From: Hylemonella sp. UBA2468
Lineage (GTDB): Bacteria > Pseudomonadota > Gammaproteobacteria > Burkholderiales > Burkholderiaceae_C
NCBI GenBank assembly: GCA_002342165.1
Contig: DDPM01000178.1
Coordinates: forward strand, 1 to 16,036
Direction of reading: 5' to 3'
Length of the DNA: 16,036 nt
The notes beneath the pieces are model-generated. The model was not told where the DNA came from and searched no databases. It worked only from the letters and a program-made list of their open reading frames with translations. The position numbers were made by a program, and so were the translations under genes. Shown piece after piece: positions 9,383-16,036 of this stretch (its first letter is position 1; every line of letters begins with the position of its first letter).

Positions 9383-9429
9383 GCGACAATTCTGCACACA
9401 TTTTCAATTGACAAAAAAACAGAGGTGGT

Positions 9430-10215
9430 ATGGCTTTTCTTCAAGGCAAAAAACTATTGATCACAGGCGTCCTCAGCAATCGAAGCATCGCCTATGGCAT
9501 CGCCAAAGCTTGTCAAGCCCAAGGCGCGGAGTTGGCCTTTAGCTATGTGGGCGAGCGTTTCAAAGATCGTATTACCGAGTTTGCAGCCGACTTTGGATCC
9601 AAATTGGTATTTGACTGCGATGTGGCCAGCGATGAACAAATCAATCAATTGTTTACCGATCTGTCGCAGCATTGGCCTAAGTTCGATGGCTTTGTACACA
9701 GCATTGGTTATGCCCCACGAGAGGCCATTGCTGGTGACTTTTTAGATGGCCTAAGCCGCGAGGGTTTTCAGGTGGCACACGACATCAGCGCCTACAGCTT
9801 TCCGGCCATGGCCAAAGCCGCTTTGCCCTACCTTAACGAGCGTTCAGCCTTGCTGACTCTGACCTACCTCGGTGCCGTTCGCAATGTGCCCAACTACAAC
9901 ACCATGGGCTTGGCCAAAGCCAGCCTGGAGGCTTCGGTGCGCTATCTGGCCGAATCTTTAGGCCCTAAAGGCATTCGAGTCAACGGCATCAGTGCCGGTC
10001 CCATCAAAACACTGGCCGCAAGTGGCATCAAGGGCTTTGGAAAAATACTGAGCGTGGTGGCCGAGTCTTCGCCTATTCGCCGCAACATCACCATTGAAGA
10101 CGTGGGAAACGCAGCCGCGTTTTTGCTCTGCGACTTGGCTGGTGGCATCACTGCCGAAATCACTTATGTGGACGGCGGTTTCAGCCAGGTGGTTGGTGGG
10201 TTAACTGAGGCTTGA
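9430..10215 (+). CDS. fabI: Enoyl-[acyl-carrier-protein] reductase (NADH), FabI
   Basis: FabI reduces trans-2-enoyl-ACP to acyl-ACP, the last step of each fatty-acid elongation cycle in the cytoplasm. It is a short-chain dehydrogenase-fold protein of 261 residues, against 262 in E. coli. The nucleotide-binding start is [13 protein letters not shown] (13-25). The catalytic pair is Tyr156 and Lys163 in the YNTMGLAK motif, with Tyr146 also kept; numbering coincides with the E. coli enzyme. Gly93, whose replacement gives triclosan resistance in E. coli, is unchanged, so sensitivity to triclosan-type inhibitors would be expected if this is the only enoyl reductase. The substrate-loop region [17 protein letters not shown] (187-203) is standard. 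The ATG has AGAGG four bases upstream. The gene is divergent from yejA and its last 15 bases overlap the end of the convergent decarboxylase gene. Confidence 0.97.
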   Translation: MAFLQGKKLLITGVLSNRSIAYGIAKACQAQGAELAFSYVGERFKDRITEFAADFGSKLVFDCDVASDEQINQLFTDLSQHWPKFDGFVHSIGYAPREAIAGDFLDGLSREGFQVAHDISAYSFPAMAKAALPYLNERSALLTLTYLGAVRNVPNYNTMGLAKASLEASVRYLAESLGPKGIRVNGISAGPIKTLAASGIKGFGKILSVVAESSPIRRNITIEDVGNAAAFLLCDLAGGITAEITYVDGGFSQVVGGLTEA

Positions 10216-12510
10216 CTTCACGCAATCTGCATAAAAACGTCTTACACCATCAACCCCCACCTCTTCCACCAAGCCATGGATGTCGGTCTCAAAGCCGGGG
10301 CAGTTGGTGTTGAGGTCCCGTGAAAACTTGAGGTAGTCCACAATTTTCTTGTTGAACACTTCGCCGGGAATCAATAGCGGAATACCCGGTGGGTAGGGTG
10401 TGACCAGGCCTACGGTGATACGGCCTTCCAGATAGTCGATTTCTACACGCTCAGTTTTGCGCTGTGCAATGTGCGCATAGGCATCTGAGGGCTTCATTGC
10501 AGGACTCAAGTCGCTCAAATACATATCGGTAGTGAGTCGTGCAATGTCGTACTTGGCGTACATCTCATGGACAAATTGGCACAGATCCCGCAGACCCATG
10601 CGCTCGTAGCGCGGGTGCTTTTGGCAAAACTCGGGGAGGATGCGCCATAGCGGGTGGTTGCGGTCGTAGTCGTCCTTGAACTGCTGCAATGCAGTGAGCA
10701 AGGTATTCCAGCGGCCTTTGGTAATGCCTATGGTGAACATGATGAAAAAGCTGTAAAGACCCGTTTTTTCCACCACCACACCGTGCTCGGCTAAGAATTT
10801 GGTCACTATAGAGGCTGGTACGCCTGAGGTATCAAACTCGCCGTCCAGATTCAAGCCAGGTGTCACGATGGTGGCCTTGATGGGATCCAGCATGTTGAAG
10901 CCGTCGGCCAACTTACCAAAACCGTGCCAACGGCTCGCCGCTTTGTTGGCTTTTTTGGAACGGGACGAGCTTTTGCGACCATCGCTGTGGATGATCCAGT
11001 CTTCAGCCTGGCCAATACCCTCTTCCACCAAATGCTCAGGGCCCCAGAGCTTGAACCACCAGTCGTCACCATATTCCTCATCCACCTTGCGCATGGCACG
11101 GCGGAAATCCAGCGCTTCCATGATGCTTTCTTCCACCAGCGCAGTGCCGCCCGGTGGCTCCATCATGGCGGCTGCGACGTCGCAGCTGGCAATGATGCTG
11201 TACTGCGGACTGGTGCTGGTGTGCATCAGATAGGCCTCATTGAAGAGGTGGGTGTCGAGCTTGGTGTTCTGTGAGTCTTGAACCAACACATGGCTGGCTT
11301 GGCTGATACCCGCCAGCAGTTTGTGGATAGATTGGGTGGAATACACCACAGTATTGCCTGGCCGCACGCGCTTTTTACCCATGGCATGGTAAGAGCCATA
11401 AAACGGGTGAAAGGCGGCATGGGGCAACCACGCCTCATCGAAATGCAGGTTGTCTACATAGCCGTCGAGCAAGCCCTTGATGGTCTCGGTGTTGTAGAGC
11501 ACACCGTCATAAGTAGACTGTGTCAGCGTCAGAATCCGTGGCTTGATTTTTTGGGAATCTAACCCCTTGAGCAGGGGGTTGGCCTTGATTTTGGATTGAA
11601 TGGTTTCGGGCTCAAATTCGCTTTGGGGAATTGGACCAATAATGCCATAGTGGTTGCGAGTAGGCTTTAAAAACACCGGAACTGCGCCCGTCATGATGAT
11701 GGCGTGCAGAACCGATTTGTGACAATTGCGGTCTACCACCACCACATCGCCAGGCGCTACCGTGTGGTGCCAGACGATCTTGTTGGAGGTGCTGGTGCCG
11801 TTGGTGACAAAAAAGCAATGGTCGGCATTGAAAATACGCGCGGCGTTGCGCTCGCTCTCACCAATGGCGCCGTTGTGGTCGAGCAATTGACCCAATTCTT
11901 CTACTGCATTGCACACGTCGGCACGCAACATGTTTTCACCAAAAAACTGGTGAAACATTTGACCTACGGGACTCTTTAAAAACGCGACGCCACCAGAGTG
12001 GCCAGGGCAATGCCATGAGTAAGACCCATCTTCTGCATAGTCCAGCAGCGCTTTAAAGAATGGAGGCTGAACACCTTCCAAATAACTTTTGGCTTCGCGA
12101 ATGATGTGACGCGCCACAAACTCGGGCGTATCTTCAAACATGTGTATAAACCCATGCAGCTCGCGCAGGATGTCGTTTGGCAGGTGGCGGCTGGTTTTGG
12201 TTTCTCCATATATATAAATAGGAACATCGGCGTTTTTACGACGTACTTCTTCTATGAAGGTGCGCAAATTCAGCACCGCAGGGTCCAAGTCTGGGCCGGG
12301 TGTGAATTCCTCGTCATCGATCGACAAAATGAAGGCGCTGGCTCGGCTTTGCTGTTGCGCAAACTGGCTTAAATCCCCATAGCTGGTGACTCCCAAAATT
12401 TCAAAACCCTCGGCCTCAATGGCTTGTGCCATGGCGCGAATACCCAAACCCGAGGTGTTTTCGGAGCGGAAGTCTTCGTCAATGATGACGATGGGAAAGC
12501 GAAATTTCAT
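10201..12510 (-). CDS. Orn/Lys/Arg decarboxylase, PLP-dependent (substrate not certain)
   Basis: It decarboxylates a basic amino acid to a diamine or agmatine, used for polyamine supply or proton consumption. The 769 residues are laid out as in AdiA/LdcI-type enzymes. An N-terminal receiver-like wing domain (1-~145) is followed by a PLP-binding major domain with WHCPGHSGG (166-174), NGTSTSNK (237-244) and the FDEAW cofactor Asp358. Then come the Schiff-base Lys397 in SIHK and a C-terminal domain ending in [13 protein letters not shown] and PGFETDIHG. The usual motif is STHK; here Thr is Ile. A basic Ser/Lys-rich insert lies at ~510-526. The PGFETDIHG end resembles lysine decarboxylases and the length is closer to arginine decarboxylase, so the substrate stays open. 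The ATG has GGAG seven bases upstream. The 84 bases between it and the MFS gene hold no promoter I can name. The 3' end overlaps fabI. Confidence 0.9.
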   Translation of the reverse strand: MKFRFPIVIIDEDFRSENTSGLGIRAMAQAIEAEGFEILGVTSYGDLSQFAQQQSRASAFILSIDDEEFTPGPDLDPAVLNLRTFIEEVRRKNADVPIYIYGETKTSRHLPNDILRELHGFIHMFEDTPEFVARHIIREAKSYLEGVQPPFFKALLDYAEDGSYSWHCPGHSGGVAFLKSPVGQMFHQFFGENMLRADVCNAVEELGQLLDHNGAIGESERNAARIFNADHCFFVTNGTSTSNKIVWHHTVAPGDVVVVDRNCHKSVLHAIIMTGAVPVFLKPTRNHYGIIGPIPQSEFEPETIQSKIKANPLLKGLDSQKIKPRILTLTQSTYDGVLYNTETIKGLLDGYVDNLHFDEAWLPHAAFHPFYGSYHAMGKKRVRPGNTVVYSTQSIHKLLAGISQASHVLVQDSQNTKLDTHLFNEAYLMHTSTSPQYSIIASCDVAAAMMEPPGGTALVEESIMEALDFRRAMRKVDEEYGDDWWFKLWGPEHLVEEGIGQAEDWIIHSDGRKSSSRSKKANKAASRWHGFGKLADGFNMLDPIKATIVTPGLNLDGEFDTSGVPASIVTKFLAEHGVVVEKTGLYSFFIMFTIGITKGRWNTLLTALQQFKDDYDRNHPLWRILPEFCQKHPRYERMGLRDLCQFVHEMYAKYDIARLTTDMYLSDLSPAMKPSDAYAHIAQRKTERVEIDYLEGRITVGLVTPYPPGIPLLIPGEVFNKKIVDYLKFSRDLNTNCPGFETDIHGLVEEVGVDGVRRFYADCVKSSLS

Positions 12511-12594
12511 TCAGGGGCTCCAGTGGACCAATCAGGTAGGAAGATCAAAACAAAAGAAACAGCCGCGCAGTGTAAGGAGTAAATGTGTAGAACC

Positions 12595-13794
12595 CTAGGC
12601 CAAGCGGTCGCGCCTTGCCAGCTCAGGAAACAAACGCAACCACAAAGCCGCAATGCACATGGTGCCAAGCCCTCCGACCACAACAGAGGCCATAGGACCC
12701 CACAGTTCAGCCGTAGCACCGGATTCAAATTCGCCCAGCTGGTTGGAAGCCCCAATGAATACAGAGTTCACAGCGGCCACTCTGCCCCGCATATCGTCAG
12801 GCGTTTCCAACTGCACCAAAGTCAAGCGCGTGACAACACTGATATTGTCTGCTGCACCCGTGAGCATCAAGGCCAGCATAGACAGACCAAAATGTTGCGA
12901 GAGGCCAAACACCACCGTGGCCAAACCAAAAACAGCCACTGCTCCCAAAAGCTTGTAACCCACTTTTCTACGCAGCGGCCAGCGCATAAGTACTAGAGAC
13001 ATGATGAGTGCCCCCACAGCCGGTGCCGCCCGCAGCAAGCCCAACCCCTCAGGCCCCGTATGCAATATGTCTTTGGCATAGATGGGTAATAGGGCTGTGG
13101 CCCCACCCAACAACACCGCAAACAAATCCAAAGAAGTGGCGCCCAGAAGCACCTTGCGCTGCCACACAAAAGACATGCCTGCCAACACCGTGGACCAGTT
13201 GGCAGCCATGTGGGTAGCCTGATGACGGTAGCGCACAAACAAGGTCAAGGCCGTGGCTGATACAAAAAGCAGCATGCACGCGCCATACACCACATCTGCG
13301 CCCCAAATGTAAAGCACACCCCCTATAGCCGGTCCTGCAATCACCGACACCTGCATGGCACTGCTGCTTAGGGTGATGGCTCTTTGCAAGTCAGAGGTGG
13401 GCACCAGCATGGGAGTTAAGGCCTGTTGCGCAGGCATCATGAAGGCACGGGCCACCCCCAACAAAACCGACACGCTTAAAAACAATACGCGACTCTCAGC
13501 ATGGGCCATCATGGCCGCCACCAACAACATCGCCACCAACGCCTGAAGTGCCATGCAGGCGGCAAAAATGCGTCCACGGTGTAAGCGGTCGGCCACGTGG
13601 CCTGCAGGCAGGGTCATCACAAGGCTGGGCACAAACTGAAACAAACCCACCAAGCCCAAGTCCCAGGCGCTGCCGGTCAAGTCATACATATGCCAAGCTA
13701 GGGCCACCAACAGCATCATGTTGGCCATGTTGCCTACAAGGCGAGCCAGCCAAAAGCGCATAAAGGCTTGGTTGGTAAAAATAGATTGCGTCAT
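12595..13794 (-). CDS. MFS transporter, EntS/MFS_3-like, probable exporter
   Basis: This is a proton-linked major facilitator of the inner membrane. From the ATG at 13792-13794 it has 399 residues with about 12 hydrophobic segments. The start MTQSIFTNQAFMRFWLARLV is typical of the EntS/DUF894-like branch. The loop between helices 2 and 3 carries the MFS motif A form AGHVADRLHRGR, and the C-terminus is LFPELARRDRLA. Substrate is unknown; relatives export siderophores or drugs. The frame stays open to an ATG at 13834-13836, but the extra residues (MFNFVSCFCASIAK) do not resemble the family. That longer start would also overlap the divergent gene's start by eight bases. With the shorter start the two genes are 34 bases apart. 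Its stop lies 84 bases before the decarboxylase start on the same strand, so co-transcription with it is possible. It is sequence-intact. Confidence 0.85.
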   Translation of the reverse strand: MTQSIFTNQAFMRFWLARLVGNMANMMLLVALAWHMYDLTGSAWDLGLVGLFQFVPSLVMTLPAGHVADRLHRGRIFAACMALQALVAMLLVAAMMAHAESRVLFLSVSVLLGVARAFMMPAQQALTPMLVPTSDLQRAITLSSSAMQVSVIAGPAIGGVLYIWGADVVYGACMLLFVSATALTLFVRYRHQATHMAANWSTVLAGMSFVWQRKVLLGATSLDLFAVLLGGATALLPIYAKDILHTGPEGLGLLRAAPAVGALIMSLVLMRWPLRRKVGYKLLGAVAVFGLATVVFGLSQHFGLSMLALMLTGAADNISVVTRLTLVQLETPDDMRGRVAAVNSVFIGASNQLGEFESGATAELWGPMASVVVGGLGTMCIAALWLRLFPELARRDRLA

Positions 13795-13817
13795 CTTTGC
13801 GATACTCGCACAAAAAC

Positions 13818-13823
13818 AGGAGA
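13818..13823 (+). promoter_or_regulatory. Ribosome binding site pointing to a TTG start
   Basis: The sequence AGGAGA ends five bases before an in-frame TTG at 13829-13831. No ATG or GTG at a suitable distance follows it in this frame, so it argues for TTG as the start of the downstream binding-protein gene. It lies within the 34-base gap between that gene and the divergent MFS gene. Confidence 0.7.
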
Positions 13824-13828
13824 CAAAA

Positions 13829-14896
13829 TTGAACATCACTTCACAAACACCTACCCTACCCTCAACACAAATATCGAACAGCCGATCTGTTTATCTGCTT
13901 GTTGGACTGTTGGTTAGTTGGTTAGTTCGCCTCAAAGGTACGTGGCTGCTACCCTTGGTTTTATTTGCCGCACCAGCCCTCATCCCAAAGGCTTGGGCAC
14001 AGGCTTATCCGACTCGCACCATCACTTTGGTCTGTCCTTTTGCACCGGGCGGTTCTGCAGACATCATGGCGCGACTGATTGCCCAAAAACTCGGTGAAGG
14101 TCTGAATGTTCCCGTGGTCGTAGAAAACCGACCCGGTGCAGGTGGCATGGTGGGTGCCAATTTTGTGGCCAAGGCCAAACCTGATGGTTACACCCTACTT
14201 CAAATCACCGGCGCCTACCCCGCAGCCTCAGCCCTGGCAAGCGCCCCTCAGTTTGATGCTGTCAAAGACATGACCATGGTGTCTTTGATCACGTCTTACC
14301 CTTTCATCATCAATGTACCCCCTAACGCACCATTTCAAACTTTTACAGAATTTTTGTCTTTCGCCAGGGCCAATCCTGGCAAGCTCAATTACTCCAGTTC
14401 TGGCATTGGGTCTATTGGTCATTTGTCTGCTGAGCTGATGAACGCCTTAGGCAACATTGAAACCGTGCACATTCCCACCAAAGGCGGCACCACTGCTTTG
14501 AGCGAACTGCTGGCCGGGCGCGTGGACTTTATGTTTGAGGCGCCAACTCTGTCTTTGAGTTACATCAAAAGCGGCAAGCTCAAGGCCTTGGCCTCCACAG
14601 GCAAAGAGCGCTACAAACCCATGCAGGATTTACCTGCAGTTGCTGAAACCTTAGCTGGGTATGAAACCATTTCGTTCATTGGCGTGGGCGCCCCTGCTGG
14701 CACACCAGACGCCATCGTGCAACAGCTCAACAATGAAATTCGCAAATTTGTTGCACAGACTGACACCGCCAAACGCTTGACCGAATTGGGTGGTGAGCCC
14801 CAAACCAGCACTCCTGAGGAGATGAACCGTTTTGTCGCCAATGAATTTAGAAAATGGCGCCAAGTGATCACCCAACGCAAGATTGATCGCCAATGA
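13829..14896 (+). CDS. Bug/TctC-family periplasmic substrate-binding protein (TTG start)
   Basis: This is an extracytoplasmic receptor of the tripartite tricarboxylate transporter family, which binds small carboxylates or related compounds in the periplasm. From the TTG it has 355 residues. A long leader contains two hydrophobic stretches (residues 21-34 and 39-51), with a likely cleavage after KAWA before QAYPTRTITLV. The family motifs PFAPGGSADIMARLIAQKL (70-88) and VVENRPGAGGMVGANFVAKA (97-116), then PDGYTLL, are clear. The SSGIGSIGHLSAE and LLAGRVDFMFE segments are also typical. TTG is chosen because of the AGGAGA before it; the frame is open upstream to 13718 but without a good site and inside the MFS gene. 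The stop overlaps the next gene's start (ATGA). No TctA/TctB membrane genes are in the window, as is common for the many orphan Bug proteins of Burkholderiales. Ligand unknown. Confidence 0.9.
   Translation: MNITSQTPTLPSTQISNSRSVYLLVGLLVSWLVRLKGTWLLPLVLFAAPALIPKAWAQAYPTRTITLVCPFAPGGSADIMARLIAQKLGEGLNVPVVVENRPGAGGMVGANFVAKAKPDGYTLLQITGAYPAASALASAPQFDAVKDMTMVSLITSYPFIINVPPNAPFQTFTEFLSFARANPGKLNYSSSGIGSIGHLSAELMNALGNIETVHIPTKGGTTALSELLAGRVDFMFEAPTLSLSYIKSGKLKALASTGKERYKPMQDLPAVAETLAGYETISFIGVGAPAGTPDAIVQQLNNEIRKFVAQTDTAKRLTELGGEPQTSTPEEMNRFVANEFRKWRQVITQRKIDRQ
13912..13927 (+). repeat. 8-bp tandem duplication in the signal-peptide region
   Basis: GGTTAGTT occurs twice back to back (13912-13919 and 13920-13927), inside the codons for the first hydrophobic stretch of the Bug protein leader. 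As the unit is not a multiple of three, gain or loss of one copy would shift the reading frame. Only two copies are present, so this may be chance. Confidence 0.6.
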
Positions 14897-15957
14897 ATTC
14901 CAGCGTCATGGTGTCCGCAGAGGCTTTACGCACCTTTGTAGAGCGCATTTTTGAACATGAAGGCATGTCCATCTCGCATGCGCAACAAGTTGCCCGAGCC
15001 TTACTCTGGGCCAACCTAAGAGGCATGGACACCCATGGGGTGAGCCGAGTTGCCACTTATTTAGGTTTTATTCGAAAAGGTGTCATTCAACTTGAACCAC
15101 AACTCAAGTGGGCCCAACAAGCACCGGCACTCAACATATTGGAAGCCGACCGCAGCCCCGGCGCAGTGTCCATGCAAATGGCTACAGACCATGTGGCGCA
15201 GCAATGCAAGCAAACTGGTTTGGCCATGGTGTTGGTACGCGCCACCACACATACAGGGGCTTTAGGTTACTTTACCGAGCAACTGGCTCATCAAGGTTTG
15301 ATTGGCATGGCATATTGTTCCTCTCTGCCCATGATGGCTTACCACGGCGCACGCACAGCGGGTGTAGCTACAGCACCTTTGTCTATTGCAGCACCTGCAG
15401 GTGTCAGCCAAGGTCAATTGCAGGACCCGATTGTGTTGGACATGGCCTCGAGCACCGTGTCTATGGGGCAGCTCCACCGCGCGCGCAAGCTCAAACAAGA
15501 TTTGGCTCCTGGCTTGGCACTTGATGCACAAGGCAACCCCACCACAGACAGCCAATTGGCCGCCACACCCTTGCCTATGGCGGGACCCAAGGGTTCTGGC
15601 TTGGCCTTGATGTTTGAGCTCATCACCAGCTTGGTGGTGCACAACCCCATAGTGGCAAACTACTTTAGTGAACAAGCTGGCGCAAAAAAACACCAACAAA
15701 ACGCCTGCATCATGGCTTTGGATACTTTTAAGTTTTGCGCCGAGACCACTTACAGAGAGGATTTGTTCAGGACCGTACAAGCCCTGAAAAATTTACCCAA
15801 AGCCGATGAGGCCGTGGACATTTTGATGCCCGGAGAGCGTGGTTACAAAACGTATGCTGAACGCTTAAAGGCGGGCATTCAACTGCCGGCTGCCATGGTG
15901 GAGGAGTTGTCGGGCATAGCCGCCGACAAGCAACTTACCCCACCTTGGACCCACTAA
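14893..15957 (+). CDS. Ldh-family (malate/L-lactate-type) NAD(P)-dependent oxidoreductase
   Basis: This is a cytoplasmic dehydrogenase of the LDH2/MDH2 family, which includes malate, L-sulfolactate, ureidoglycolate and 2,3-diketogulonate reductases. The 354 residues begin with a helical domain carrying the family motif RGMDTHGVSR (43-52, His48). ATTHTGALGYF (117-127) stands where many relatives have SNHFG, with His120 as the likely equivalent of the catalytic His. HGARTAGVATAPLSIAAPAG (151-170) and IVLDMASSTVSMGQL (180-194) form the nucleotide-binding region, and LPMAGPKGSGLALMFELI (227-244) is the conserved later block. The ATG overlaps the stop of the Bug gene as ATGA, so the two are translationally coupled. 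This suggests that the dehydrogenase oxidises the compound captured by the receptor, probably a 2-hydroxyacid. The exact substrate cannot be read from sequence. The stop overlaps the stop of the convergent next gene by three to four bases. Confidence 0.9.
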   Translation: MNSSVMVSAEALRTFVERIFEHEGMSISHAQQVARALLWANLRGMDTHGVSRVATYLGFIRKGVIQLEPQLKWAQQAPALNILEADRSPGAVSMQMATDHVAQQCKQTGLAMVLVRATTHTGALGYFTEQLAHQGLIGMAYCSSLPMMAYHGARTAGVATAPLSIAAPAGVSQGQLQDPIVLDMASSTVSMGQLHRARKLKQDLAPGLALDAQGNPTTDSQLAATPLPMAGPKGSGLALMFELITSLVVHNPIVANYFSEQAGAKKHQQNACIMALDTFKFCAETTYREDLFRTVQALKNLPKADEAVDILMPGERGYKTYAERLKAGIQLPAAMVEELSGIAADKQLTPPWTH

Positions 15958-16036
15958 TCGCTGGCCACGATGCCGTTGCGCTTGATGAATGCTGCATAAA
16001 AGTCACGCTCTTTTTTGAGCGAGGCATTCAAGCCCG
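15954..16036 (-). CDS. C-terminal end of an unidentified protein (cut by window edge)
   Basis: On the minus strand an open frame enters from the window end and stops at TAG (15954-15956). It gives 26 residues ending in KKERDFYAAFIKRNGIVASD. The helical, amphipathic look and the FIKRNGIVA ending recall the C-termini of periplasmic carboxylate-binding proteins, but the piece is too short to name. Gene packing supports it: it would end exactly on the stop of the convergent oxidoreductase gene, like the other convergent pair in this window. The other two minus-strand frames each have stops within this stretch. Confidence 0.5.
   Translation of the reverse strand, partial: GLNASLKKERDFYAAFIKRNGIVASD

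Noticed and set aside
9408..9436. TTGACA at 9408-9413 as the -35 box of fabI
   Set aside because: The matching -10 would fall at 9431-9436 (TGGCTT), inside the fabI start codon region, so it cannot drive fabI from its ATG.
12205..12224. AT-rich patch CATATATATAAATAGG as a promoter
   Set aside because: On the minus strand it encodes Pro-Ile-Tyr-Ile-Tyr-Gly in the decarboxylase wing domain; the base pattern follows from that peptide.
13718..13828. Upstream extension of the Bug protein to 13718
   Set aside because: It lies antisense inside the MFS gene start and lacks a ribosome site; AGGAGA with TTG at 13829 explains the start better.
13795..13836. Longer MFS protein from ATG 13836
   Set aside because: The extra 14 residues are Cys/Phe-rich and unlike the family; the ATG at 13794 begins the typical sequence. 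Kept only as an alternative.
1..16036. A hidden defence, mobile or otherwise new system
   Set aside because: All strands and gaps are accounted for by recognisable housekeeping, transport and metabolic genes; there are no long repeats, recombinases, retron-like or CRISPR-like structures.

Overview
The window reads as ordinary chromosomal DNA of a betaproteobacterium, most likely Burkholderiales and close to Comamonadaceae (Limnohabitans/Rhodoferax-like). This rests on recognised protein sequences (the IF2 N-terminus, FabI, the long Orn/Lys/Arg decarboxylase, and a Bug-type receptor next to an Ldh-family oxidoreductase), not on a database search. Coding density is very high: no stretch over 300 bases lacks a gene, and the longest gap is 84 bases. 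I see no rRNA, tRNA, CRISPR array, insertion sequence, phage gene or attachment site.

Layout. (1) 1-3423, minus strand: the translation/transcription operon rimP-nusA-infB, with infB cut by the window start before its GTPase domain. (2) 3461-3504: a strong GC hairpin with a U-tract. It separates this operon from the upstream yej operon on the same strand and lies only about 40 bases before rimP. (3) 3534-9382, minus strand: a complete yejA-yejB-yejE-yejF peptide ABC importer (binding protein, two permeases, double ATPase), tightly packed and probably one transcript. (4) 9430-10215, plus strand: fabI, divergent from yejA. (5) 10201-12510, minus strand: a PLP-dependent Orn/Lys/Arg decarboxylase whose 3' end overlaps fabI. 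(6) 12595-13794, minus strand: an MFS exporter. (7) 13829-15957, plus strand: a Bug/TctC-type periplasmic binding protein that appears to start at TTG, translationally coupled (ATGA) to an Ldh-family NAD(P)-dependent 2-hydroxyacid dehydrogenase. (8) 15954-16036, minus strand: the C-terminus of a further gene.

How the genes fit together. RimP (30S maturation), NusA (elongation/termination) and IF2 (initiation) form the conserved gene-expression operon. YejABEF imports peptides. FabI completes each fatty-acid elongation cycle. The decarboxylase makes a polyamine or takes part in acid response. The Bug protein and the dehydrogenase probably capture and oxidise one small hydroxy-acid-like compound; no membrane components for this receptor are present in the window.

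I found no convincing new biological system. The points most worth a second look are the hairpin between yejF and rimP, the TTG start and 8-bp tandem duplication at the head of the Bug gene, the basic Ser/Lys-rich insert and Ser-Ile-His-Lys active-site variant of the decarboxylase, and two overlapping convergent gene ends.
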